Origin: Acidobacteriota bacterium
GTDB taxonomy: Bacteria; Acidobacteriota; Terriglobia; Bryobacterales; Bryobacteraceae
NCBI GenBank assembly: GCA_025354885.1
Contig: JANXLY010000158.1
Coordinates: forward strand, 1-33,831
Length of the DNA: 33,831 nucleotides
Reading direction: 5' to 3'
Shown here: in pieces, positions 16,058 through 24,020 of the stretch
How the letters are laid out: each line of letters begins with the position of its first letter
How positions within the stretch are numbered: the first letter of the stretch is position 1
Translations under genes and position numbers: made by a program
Notes under the pieces: model-generated
What the model was told of the DNA's origin: nothing
Seen by the model: only the letters and a program-made list of their open reading frames with translations
Databases searched by the model: none

Positions 16058-16363
16058 TGATTTCAAATCTAAGCGGATTCTCACTCTTCACAATGCCCTA
16101 CCCCATCTCGGGTGTCTATCCTGCTCAGAATCCTCGAACAATGTTGAAGGCAAAGAATTCTGATTTCAATGCTGCAAGTAGCCAGATCATGGTTGCCGAG
16201 CATAAGGAGCAAGCTTTCGGACGCTCGAGTATCTGTTCAAATAAACTTACAACCATATCAATAACGTAGTTAAAAACTGATACTAGTTGTCGCAAAAATA
16301 GGCTCATGATGAAAAAAACATTAATCACTTGACAACTTAAAAATGAGAGCGCAGAATTCTTGT
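16058..16363. other. AT-rich spacer with a candidate promoter
   Basis: This is an AT-rich stretch between the IS and the cysteine-rich peptide gene. Short frames on both strands (16057-16269 plus, 16125-16328 minus) have no recognisable domain and could be remnants of an older mobile element. A perfect TTGACA occurs near its end. Confidence 0.4.
16329..16357 (+). promoter_or_regulatory. candidate promoter with perfect -35 before the cysteine-rich peptide gene
   Basis: TTGACA (16329-16334) is a perfect -35 hexamer, separated by 17 bp from CAGAAT (16352-16357), a 4-of-6 -10 match. Transcription would start at about 16364, at or next to the ATG, so either the mRNA is leaderless or the true promoter lies upstream. 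The weak -10 keeps confidence low. Confidence 0.3.
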
Positions 16364-16732
16364 ATGAACAAGTTCAAACTTCACGATCTCTTGCTCATGA
16401 CCTTGGCTCTCACCATTGGTCCAATAATAACGACACTACAAGCTCAACCTCCTGCCTGCTCCAAATCTTGTGGAGATGGTGCAACGAGTTCTTCTGGAAC
16501 GCGATCTGGCAATTGCTCATTTGGCTCTGGATACACACCTTGTTATTGGCGAGATTGCTCGGCAACAAAATTTTGTTATCGCCCCGGAAATTTTGGTAGC
16601 TGCATTGTCACTGCGACATGTCAAGCCAGTGATCCCCCTAATCCGCCTTGTTATGACCACTATGCCGATAGTTGTGTTTCATCCGGGGCAAACTGCGGTT
16701 GCGACAATATGTCTTGCACGACGTCGTGTTAA
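16364..16732 (+). CDS. secreted cysteine-rich small protein (14 cysteines in the mature part), unknown function
   Basis: This 122-residue protein has a signal peptide (MNKFKLHDLLLMTLALTIG, likely cleavage near LQAQ/PP). The mature part of about 94 residues has 14 cysteines, an even number suited to seven disulfides, with Gly, Ser, Thr and Pro between them (for example SKSCGDG, YWRDCSATKFC, NCGCDNMSC). It would act outside the cytoplasm. An upstream ATG at 16343 adds seven residues; 16364 is preferred because it begins directly with a lysine-containing signal peptide. It lies next to an IS in AT-rich DNA and is followed after 12 nt by a second secreted protein. I recognise no family; a disulfide-stabilised peptide, toxin or surface protein is possible but unsupported. 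Confidence 0.68.
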   Translation: MNKFKLHDLLLMTLALTIGPIITTLQAQPPACSKSCGDGATSSSGTRSGNCSFGSGYTPCYWRDCSATKFCYRPGNFGSCIVTATCQASDPPNPPCYDHYADSCVSSGANCGCDNMSCTTSC

Positions 16733-16744
16733 AGAGGAAAAACC

Positions 16745-17581
16745 ATGAAGAAACTTCGATTTTGTCTCTTTTTATGCTTGATTGGAGCTTTCTCCTTTAT
16801 TGCTGCACAAGCGATGAAAAAACGCAATTCAACCGCTTTGGATCAGAGCATGCTTATGCAAATCGCCAGTCGGCCTAACCCTCCAAACTTGCCGGCCATG
16901 CAGATTAAGTTTGAAGAAACTTTTGCAGGCGCCTCGTTTCCTCAAAAGCGGATTTCCACTCGCAGGCTGATGTCGATTTCTTCCGATGGTTCTTCGTCGA
17001 TCATTGACAATCAATATACCAATGACGGAAATCTCTATCTAACGCATCGGCACTTGAAATTGAAGGGAGGAATTTCAGCAGATATTATCGACAATACAAA
17101 AAGCGTGACAGCCTACCGCGCGAAAGAGCCAGGGGCTGAGGACAGACGAAGAGCTTTGGATCGCTGGAATCCTTCCGATGCCTGCGCAAGCGCTTACAAT
17201 GGCATAGCTAAACAGCCTCCTTTTCTTCGCAGGGAATCATTACTCGGATACGAGACTATCGTTTTCCAAAGCGAGAGTAAATCGGCAAAAATAACTAAAT
17301 GGGTAGCGCCACAACTTGGTTGCCTGGAAATCCGCCGAATCGCGGAGTTTGCTGACGCGAATGGAGCCTTTACCGAGACAAGTGATCTATTGGCTGTTGA
17401 GATAAAGCTTCAAACACCACCCAAAGAGGTTTTCGAAATCCCCGCTGGTTTTGATCACGTCAGTCCAAGTGAGCGATTTACCCGTGAAGTCGAATATAGA
17501 GGACAAACGCGTAACGCACATGAAATGCAGCAGTTTGTGAAGTTGGACGAACAGTATCGGCAACTGCGATATGTTCCTTAA
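16745..17581 (+). CDS. secreted protein of unknown function, partner of the cysteine-rich peptide
   Basis: This 278-residue protein has a signal peptide (MKKLRFCLFLCLIGAFSFIAAQA). The start is well supported by AGAGG 8 nt upstream of ATG 16745. The mature part looks beta-rich, with three cysteines and no motif I can name. It contains segments such as ISTRRLMSISSDGSSSII, ESLLGYETIVFQSESKSAKI and LGCLEIRRIAEFADANG. The pattern of a substrate-modified, tag-carrying reporter-like domain (KITKWVAPQLGCLEIRR) recalls acidobacterial secreted proteins that follow conversion of a salt or ester, but that is not a family assignment. Composition is AT-richer than the neighbours (23 of 60 bases are G or C at 16981-17040). 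It ends about 50 nt before a bidirectional terminator. Confidence 0.7.
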   Translation: MKKLRFCLFLCLIGAFSFIAAQAMKKRNSTALDQSMLMQIASRPNPPNLPAMQIKFEETFAGASFPQKRISTRRLMSISSDGSSSIIDNQYTNDGNLYLTHRHLKLKGGISADIIDNTKSVTAYRAKEPGAEDRRRALDRWNPSDACASAYNGIAKQPPFLRRESLLGYETIVFQSESKSAKITKWVAPQLGCLEIRRIAEFADANGAFTETSDLLAVEIKLQTPPKEVFEIPAGFDHVSPSERFTREVEYRGQTRNAHEMQQFVKLDEQYRQLRYVP

Positions 17582-17634
17582 GCTGGTAGCAACTTATCCA
17601 AGCGGGTTCGCGTTATAGAGTTGCCGCATTCTTA

Positions 17635-17676
17635 AAGTCCGCCTCCTTCAGGCCACCCACTGATGGAGGCGGGCTT
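17635..17676. terminator. bidirectional hairpin terminator between convergent genes
   Basis: AAGTCCGCCTCC (17635-17646) pairs with GGAGGCGGGCTT (17665-17676) over 12 bp with one G-U pair, around an 18-nt loop. Weak T-runs follow on either side (TGCCTACTTTTG to the right, ACTTTAAG on the reverse strand). It sits between the stop of the secreted protein at 17581 and the stop of the minus-strand fusion gene at 17765, so it can serve both. Confidence 0.7.
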
Positions 17677-17764
17677 TGCCTACTTTTGCTCCCGCTCAAT
17701 TGCCAGAATCTAGCTGGCGAACACCTCTGCCTTACTGTCGCGTCTTAGCATCTCGCCGTCGACT

Positions 17765-20700
17765 TTAACTAAACAATAATTTCATTTCCGCAGCCAGCAA
17801 CTCCGCCTGCCCAAGCAGCCAGAAATGCCCCCCCTCAACAGCCACAAATCGGAACTGCCCGCCAGCCTCAAGCTCCCACCCGCGACCCAGCTCTTCGCTC
17901 TCCATCATCGCCGTAATCGGGATCTCGAGCGGCTCTTCAGTCGCATACCGATGCGCACCAAACATCTCTCGATCCGCCTTCAAAATCTCGCTACCCTCAT
18001 CCGCAATCGATTCAACCCGCGTCGCAGTCCTTCGTCCCTCAGGAGACCGGCAACTGCTCACAATCAATCCCGCCGGCATCGGCCCACCCCGCCGCCGTAG
18101 CTCACGCGCCACCTCAAACGCCAGCCCCCCGCCCATCGAATGACCAGCCAGTAAATACGGCTCCCCAGGCCCAACCATCCCTACTAACTCATCGCAAATC
18201 GGCCCAATCAATTCGCCAAAACTTTGGGCCAGCGCTTCCCCCGCTCGGTCTTCCCTCCCCGGCAGCAAAGCAGGAATCAGCGCAAACTCACCCCCCGTAG
18301 CCGCCTCAAGAAACTTCCACGCCTGCGTTCCAGCCTCCGCCCACGGAAACAGAAAAACTCGCTTCCCCTGACCCCAACGAACTGGGAAAAATCGCCTGAT
18401 CTTTTCACTCCGATAACGCTCAAGCCGCAATGCCAGCAACCTCCGCTTCGTGGCGCTCAAATGACTACGCTCCGCCCCCAACTTCCGTTCCGGCCTCGCA
18501 ATCGCCTTCCGGAAAACTCCCTCCAACGGCTTCACCGTCAGTCCACTCAGATACGCGAGCGCCGCCCCTCTTCCACGTGCCGCCAACTCCTCCCACTGCG
18601 CCTCATTCCCCAATACCTCGCGCAACACCCGAATCCACGGCCCCAAGTCCTGCTCAGGCACTTCCGCCTCAGGCACCATCTGGTCACTCAAACTGCTCTG
18701 GTAGCGCACGATTGGATTCACAGGCAAAACATGCTCCACTCCGCACATCGCCTCACGCAATCCGCCCACATCCGACGCCATCACCGGCACTCCCCGCGAG
18801 AGACTCTCCACCACCATCCGGCTCCGTGCCTCAGCCCACAAGCTCGGCACCAATGTTACTCGTGTCAACATCAGGATTTCGCTAATGTCTTCCACTGCAT
18901 CCAGTAACGTGATATTCGGCCGCAACGCCATAGCCGCAAGGTCACTCGCTGTCGTCCCCCAGCCCGGCACTGCTGCAAACTGCACTTCCGGAATCGCATC
19001 CGCCAGCCCCAAAAAGATCGGCAATCCCTTAACCGCGCTCGGGTTCACCAGCGTTACATAAGGGTTCTCAAAGCGTCCCAGCTCCGGTGGATTCGCGTGA
19101 TCCGCAAGCGAAATCGGCACATGCACTGCCTCCAGCCCGCCTTCTTCCCTGCAATATCGGGCCACATATTCACTCACTCCCACAACCGCGTCAGCCAGCC
19201 GCAATCGCTCCGTCCTCTCTGGACTTAAGCTAGAAGCATCCGGGCCAAAGGGCAGGGCAATTGTCGCCCGTACCAGATACACAACCCGCGCCCCTTCCTG
19301 CTGCAACGCTGTCTCAAAGAACAGATGCGCCGGGTCGTCCGTCGAACACAAAATCACATCAGGCCTGAACTGCCTCAAATCTTCATCGAGAACCTGCCGC
19401 AGCCTCGCGTCTCGAGTAACTACGCAGACTTCCTCTCCTGCCAGTTCAAAACGAACTCCAACATCGCCCCAGGCCCGCCACAAAATCCCTCGCATCTCTA
19501 ACTCACTAACATAAGCTTCGTGTTCTGCCTCGCCAAACCGCTCCAGCCTCGTGAATACGCGCACCAGATGCCCCTCGACAGCCAGTGCCTCCACCAGCAA
19601 ACGGTTCGATTTGTCGCCGCCGCCGGAACCAGGATAGTAAGTCGAGTTGTGAATCAGATAAATGCGCTGCCGTTTGACTACTAATCGACTCAGCAAGGTC
19701 TCAAGGTCATCCGCGCTCACCGCGGAGGCAAAAACTCTGGCCGCTTCCATCCCGCGCGCCCGTTCTTCCCGATACACCGCTTCGCTTCCCAATAGCTCCC
19801 GCAGCGCGCGCTCCCACATCTCAATATCTTGCGCCTCGATTACCCCGATCGGCATCCCCGTCTCATCCTGTTGCGGCAGCCAATTCGTAATCGGCTTTAC
19901 CGGCAATCGATACCGCGAAGAGGCCGCCGCCTCGTTCAGCCCTCCATGCGCACTAGCGAGCACTGGAATCCCCCGTAGCAGGGCTTCCGTCACCACTAGA
20001 CCAAAGCCTTCGTACCAGAGCGAAGGCGCAACAAACACCGTACTCTCCGCGAACACTTCGTCGATACCCGCAACGGTTTCAAGCACCCTCACATTCGGCA
20101 GAGCACGCATCGCCACCTCATCTGCCTTAGTCGTTGCCCAGCCCTTCAGCGCCAAAAACTCTTTGTCCGCAAATCGCCGCGCCAGTTCAAGAAAAATGGG
20201 CAGTCCCTTCACAACCGAAGGGTTGATCATCAGCACCGATTGCTTGTTAAAGTTGTCGTACTCAGGCCATGGCGCTTCCCCATACAGCGCTGGGTGCACG
20301 ATTTCTGTCTTGCGCCCCAGGTGCCTTTCAATGTAGTTTGCCATGTGTTCCCCGATCGAGACAATGGCCAACGCATCCTGCAACAATGCCGTCGCCGCTG
20401 CATCCGCATGCCACGCCTCCGGCCCAAACGGGAACCATTGCGGCGTATGCGCCAGATAGATCAGTCGGTCCTTTGCCGCCCGATGCGCTTCCCGCAACAA
20501 CGCATGCGACAGATCTTCACTCGACACCAGTACAAAGTCAGGATCAAACTCCGCCACTGCCTCGCCAACTCGATGTCCATTGCGTCCAAACTGCGCCACA
20601 CTCCGGATCCGCACTCCGTCTCGAAGCGTCTCTTGATCCGCATCCCCGCCACTGATCACAAGGCACTTATGCCCATTGGCTGCCATCGCGCGCAACCATA

Positions 20701-20770
20701 CTAAATTGCTGCGCGTCGACCCGCCCTTTGGCGGATCATACGACGCGCTAGCGGCTAACAGGATCCGCAT
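17765..20770 (-). CDS. GT4-GT4-thioesterase fusion protein
   Basis: This 1001-residue protein has three modules. Residues 1-365 and 366-750 are two GT4-type (GT-B fold) glycosyltransferase domains, each with the E-x7-E donor motif: Glu254/Glu262 in EGFGLVVTEALLRG and Glu647/Glu655 in EARSRMVVESLSRG. They are related by duplication: NPS(V/A)VKGLPIFL recurs at 183-194 and 576-587, and PSLW at 249-252 and 642-645. Residues about 803-1001 form an alpha/beta-hydrolase thioesterase of the type II (GrsT/RifR) class, with Ser878 in AGHSMGGG and His982 in EGGHFWL. The usual acid residue after the sixth strand is not obvious (ITAMMESEELGRGW has Glu where Asp is expected). Its start overlaps the end of the FkbH-ACP gene by 23 nt, so both are made together. 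A plausible role is transferring sugars and releasing or transferring the carrier-bound acyl unit; the substrates are unknown. Confidence 0.88.
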   Translation of the reverse strand: MRILLAASASYDPPKGGSTRSNLVWLRAMAANGHKCLVISGGDADQETLRDGVRIRSVAQFGRNGHRVGEAVAEFDPDFVLVSSEDLSHALLREAHRAAKDRLIYLAHTPQWFPFGPEAWHADAAATALLQDALAIVSIGEHMANYIERHLGRKTEIVHPALYGEAPWPEYDNFNKQSVLMINPSVVKGLPIFLELARRFADKEFLALKGWATTKADEVAMRALPNVRVLETVAGIDEVFAESTVFVAPSLWYEGFGLVVTEALLRGIPVLASAHGGLNEAAASSRYRLPVKPITNWLPQQDETGMPIGVIEAQDIEMWERALRELLGSEAVYREERARGMEAARVFASAVSADDLETLLSRLVVKRQRIYLIHNSTYYPGSGGGDKSNRLLVEALAVEGHLVRVFTRLERFGEAEHEAYVSELEMRGILWRAWGDVGVRFELAGEEVCVVTRDARLRQVLDEDLRQFRPDVILCSTDDPAHLFFETALQQEGARVVYLVRATIALPFGPDASSLSPERTERLRLADAVVGVSEYVARYCREEGGLEAVHVPISLADHANPPELGRFENPYVTLVNPSAVKGLPIFLGLADAIPEVQFAAVPGWGTTASDLAAMALRPNITLLDAVEDISEILMLTRVTLVPSLWAEARSRMVVESLSRGVPVMASDVGGLREAMCGVEHVLPVNPIVRYQSSLSDQMVPEAEVPEQDLGPWIRVLREVLGNEAQWEELAARGRGAALAYLSGLTVKPLEGVFRKAIARPERKLGAERSHLSATKRRLLALRLERYRSEKIRRFFPVRWGQGKRVFLFPWAEAGTQAWKFLEAATGGEFALIPALLPGREDRAGEALAQSFGELIGPICDELVGMVGPGEPYLLAGHSMGGGLAFEVARELRRRGGPMPAGLIVSSCRSPEGRRTATRVESIADEGSEILKADREMFGAHRYATEEPLEIPITAMMESEELGRGWELEAGGQFRFVAVEGGHFWLLGQAELLAAEMKLLFS

Positions 20771-22772
20771 TCTGCCCGGATTCCTCCCTCAACGCCGCTT
20801 CTGCTTCTTCTTCCGTCATTGCTTCGATGCCACCCAAAATTCGAGTGTACTCCGCATGCCCCATGCCTCCAAAGTGCACCAGCTCATCAATACGCCGCGC
20901 CATCCGCTCGAGCGTCACATCCGAAGCATAGACATCTTCAATCCCTAACCCGACACCGAACTCCTCACGCACCCGCATCAGCAGCAACACCACCTTCAAC
21001 GAATGGCCTCCCAGGTCAAAAAAGTTGCTCTCCCCCGCAACCCCTTCCACTTCGAGCAGGTCCTGCCAGATCGTTCCCAGCCTGGTCTCAGTCCCGGTCT
21101 CAAGGCTAACAGTGTTGCTCTTCCTCATCCGCCTCCGGATCGCTGCAACGCTCGTCAGCTCCTGGGCAATCCTTCCGTAATCCACCGTGTGCTCGGCCGC
21201 TACGCTCCGCTTCACTTCCACAATGCTCCGCTCCGCCTTCCGAGCCTCATAACGAAGCTCCGCCACTCGCTCCGCCTTCGCTCGCGCAGGAAACACTTCC
21301 ATCCCCAGCCCGGCCAGAAAGTCCTTGGCCGGTGCATTCTTCGTGCTCGAAGCAAACGGCACAAACACTTCCGCGCACTTCAGATCACAGGCATGGTTCC
21401 CGATCCAGGCAAACACCTGATGCTCTACCCCACGGCCCAATACCCTGCAGCTCAAAAGGAAGTTCTCGACCTTGTATTCGCCATTCCACGCCCGTCCAAC
21501 CAACAGCCCGGTGAACCCGTAATTCCCAAACCGGTCTCGCACATGAACCCCAAAAACTTCAATCCCCGATTGCATCAAACTCAACAACCCCGACTCGCTC
21601 CTGCGAATCGTTGTTAGGTTGAACTGATTGGTCCGCTGCGTCAACTGTGCCGCCCTCGGTACTTCCGATTCACTGATAGCTCGCACCTCAACCTCAAGCT
21701 CAAGAGTTGAGTAGAAGTGCTCGAGCGATCCTGCCTCGTGCAGCGCCTTCCCAAACTCCTGCACCCTCTCATAGCTCTCAGCCCGCCCCGCATCCGCGCT
21801 AGTCACCTTCAGCCGGTCAAAGGCCCAGACATGCTTGAGAAACTGCTCAAAGTCATTCGGGTCCTCAGGCAGCGTCAGCCCAAGCACCTGCGGCAACTGC
21901 TCATCCATCTCCGAAATCTCTTTCGGATTGTCATCAAGGAATATGAAGCTGTCGAGCCCCAGCGATAGCTCTGCTGCAAGGGCCGCCAGTCCAAGCGGCT
22001 TCGGGCTCCAGTCAATCTTCGTCGCGCTGATCTCGCTCCACTGGAGTGGAAACTCCGGATGCTGCTCAAAGGTCTCCCGCACATCCGTCGCATTGTTCTT
22101 GCTGCTCAACGCCAGCAGCATCCCTGCTTCGCGCTGCTCAAGGGCGAAGCGCTGCAAAGCCTCATGTCCCGCCCCGAGCTTGACCCCGTCCGGTCCATCC
22201 TCGCCACAGATTCCTTGCCACAAAGTATGATCACAATCGAGCGCCAACACCTTATACGGAGCTTGCAGGATACTGTGCGCTGCCCGGACTACCGCGCTAC
22301 CCAGAGCTACAAAATACTCCTCGGTATAAGGGATTCCACCGAGTTTCTCGCCCTCCGTGCTCAATTTGTGATCAACCGGATACCAGGCATCAATCCTCTC
22401 GACGGACAAGAAATAGGCCCCCGGAATCTCACGCCACCAATCGCCAGCTTCGTGATCGCAAACTACAAGCATCGGTACTGCCCATGCTCCAACGCGTGCT
22501 TCAATGGCCCCTACCAGAGCCTGCGCATTTTCGAGCCGTCTCGTCGGCTCACCCAGATCGCACCACCTTAGAAGCAGTACATTGAGCCCGTGCTGATTGC
22601 TGGCGAATACGCTCTGCTCGTCGAGCACCGTCTGTAGAATCTGGCCAAATGGCGCAAAACGGCAAAAAAACTCCGATTGCAATGGCTCTTTCCAAAACTC
22701 GATGCTGCTCGCAATCGGTTCAGCGGTGAACGTGGAAGCTAAGGTGAAACAGAAGGGAATCGAGGAAGCCAA
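20748..22772 (-). CDS. FkbH-like HAD-IIIC protein with C-terminal acyl carrier domain
   Basis: This 674-residue protein has an FkbH N-terminal region (TLASTFTAEPIASSIEFW, RFAPFGQILQTVL). The HAD core carries the nucleophile motif LDCDHTLW (Asp179, Asp181), the SSKNN motif at 223-227 and FIFLDDNP with Asp280/Asp281. A GNAT-like region follows (QRTNQFNLTT, VRDRFGNYGFTG, FLLSCRVLGRGVEH), and at about 555-640 an acyl/peptidyl carrier domain with Ser591 in FFDLGGHSLKV for phosphopantetheine. Characterised FkbH-type enzymes dephosphorylate 1,3-bisphosphoglycerate and load the glyceryl unit onto a carrier protein; here carrier and loader are fused. The phosphopantetheinyl transferase is not in the window. 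It is the first gene of the pair with the GT4-GT4-TE protein and is divergent from a membrane-PAS protein. Confidence 0.9.
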   Translation of the reverse strand: MASSIPFCFTLASTFTAEPIASSIEFWKEPLQSEFFCRFAPFGQILQTVLDEQSVFASNQHGLNVLLLRWCDLGEPTRRLENAQALVGAIEARVGAWAVPMLVVCDHEAGDWWREIPGAYFLSVERIDAWYPVDHKLSTEGEKLGGIPYTEEYFVALGSAVVRAAHSILQAPYKVLALDCDHTLWQGICGEDGPDGVKLGAGHEALQRFALEQREAGMLLALSSKNNATDVRETFEQHPEFPLQWSEISATKIDWSPKPLGLAALAAELSLGLDSFIFLDDNPKEISEMDEQLPQVLGLTLPEDPNDFEQFLKHVWAFDRLKVTSADAGRAESYERVQEFGKALHEAGSLEHFYSTLELEVEVRAISESEVPRAAQLTQRTNQFNLTTIRRSESGLLSLMQSGIEVFGVHVRDRFGNYGFTGLLVGRAWNGEYKVENFLLSCRVLGRGVEHQVFAWIGNHACDLKCAEVFVPFASSTKNAPAKDFLAGLGMEVFPARAKAERVAELRYEARKAERSIVEVKRSVAAEHTVDYGRIAQELTSVAAIRRRMRKSNTVSLETGTETRLGTIWQDLLEVEGVAGESNFFDLGGHSLKVVLLLMRVREEFGVGLGIEDVYASDVTLERMARRIDELVHFGGMGHAEYTRILGGIEAMTEEEAEAALREESGQNADPVSR

Positions 22773-22880
22773 CCCTTATTCTACCTAGCTTATTCGGTAC
22801 CTCCGTCCCATTGGATAAGTCTTCAACTTCATTCTTAATTGGAAAGTGTTTAACTCCTTCTGTCCCAAGGGGTCCTGTTC

Positions 22881-24020
22881 TTGAAATCGTCCTATACTAA
22901 ATCGCTTTGGCTTTGGTCTCGCGGGATCTATAACCTCCCTCGTGTCCTCGGTTTGAGCATTCTGATCGTTTCGCTGTTCAGCCTGCCCTTTAATATGGCT
23001 GTGCCTGAAGCGTTTCGGGCCGATGTTCCCGTCCTGTTCCGTATCTATCCTGCAACTGCACTTGCCTTCCTGATGCTCGCCTTGAGCAATCATTTGTCCC
23101 GATGGGAACGGCTTGATCTCCGCTCTGCCAGCCGGGCGAAGTTCTCTCGTGCCCTTGCAGGTCTTGTTGCGCTTCTTTCGCTGCTCGATACACACACCCC
23201 AGTGCTACTCGCAGTGGGACAATGCATGCTCGCCTCTACAATTATTTTGCAAGCTTACGGCCGCTTCTTGCTGCCCCGGCGTGTATTGCTGATCTCCTCG
23301 TTGATTACGAGCACCTGGCTGATTCTGACCAACATCTATGCGGTTCATGGGCGCATCAGCCATGAGCTGACGGCCGATCCAGCCTCGGCACTTTTGTTGC
23401 TGCTTCTGACTCTCGCGATTGGCCTCGCCGACACCAAAACCGGCATGATTCCAGTCCGGCTCCTGCTGGCAGCTTTCGTCATTCCACTACTCGTCGGCTA
23501 TGCTCAGCTTCAGCTCGAATTGGCCTTCCCTGTCAACTCAAATTTGCTGCTTGCACTGCATGTGATGTCGACACTTCTCATCATTTCCGTATTGCTTTTC
23601 TACAGCCTGGCAAAGGCGAATGATCGGCTGGACGAACAGTTCAAGGTACAGGCAGAACTTGAGTCCAGAGAGCGCGTGCTGGAGACTCTGCTTGAGCAGG
23701 GCTCAGAGGTGTACATGACGATCAATCTTGCCGGCCGCCTGCTGAGCGCCAATGAAACAACCCGCCGCTACCTGGGCCTGCCAGACGTGCAACGAAATGT
23801 AATTTGTTTCGAAGACCTTGTCCTGAGTGAGTCCCATGACAAAATGCACAAACTGCCTGAAGCTCTCTTGAGAGGGATCTCGAACAACGCCGTCCTCCTC
23901 TTCAAGATGGCCGATGGAGAGCCCATGCCTCTACACATCACGGCTGCCTGCCGCATGCGCCAAGGTGCAGCCGAAGAGATCCTGCTCGTTGGCCGTTCGC
24001 TTTCGCCAGTTCCTAGCTGA
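22881..24020 (+). CDS. integral membrane protein with C-terminal PAS domain
   Basis: This 379-residue protein has about eight predicted membrane segments between residues 20 and 245. A short charged helix follows (KANDRLDEQFKVQAELESRE), then a PAS-like domain at about 265-375 (MTINLAGRLLSANETTRRYLGL, FEDLVLSESHDKMHKL). No histidine kinase, GGDEF or other output domain follows. The start is a TTG at 22881 with AAGGGG about 8 nt upstream; the next in-frame ATG would cut into the first membrane segment. It probably senses a membrane or redox cue and signals through a partner. Its 3' end overlaps the convergent LarA-like gene by 8 nt. Being divergent from the FkbH operon, it could regulate that operon, which is inference. 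Confidence 0.75.
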   Translation: MKSSYTKSLWLWSRGIYNLPRVLGLSILIVSLFSLPFNMAVPEAFRADVPVLFRIYPATALAFLMLALSNHLSRWERLDLRSASRAKFSRALAGLVALLSLLDTHTPVLLAVGQCMLASTIILQAYGRFLLPRRVLLISSLITSTWLILTNIYAVHGRISHELTADPASALLLLLLTLAIGLADTKTGMIPVRLLLAAFVIPLLVGYAQLQLELAFPVNSNLLLALHVMSTLLIISVLLFYSLAKANDRLDEQFKVQAELESRERVLETLLEQGSEVYMTINLAGRLLSANETTRRYLGLPDVQRNVICFEDLVLSESHDKMHKLPEALLRGISNNAVLLFKMADGEPMPLHITAACRMRQGAAEEILLVGRSLSPVPS

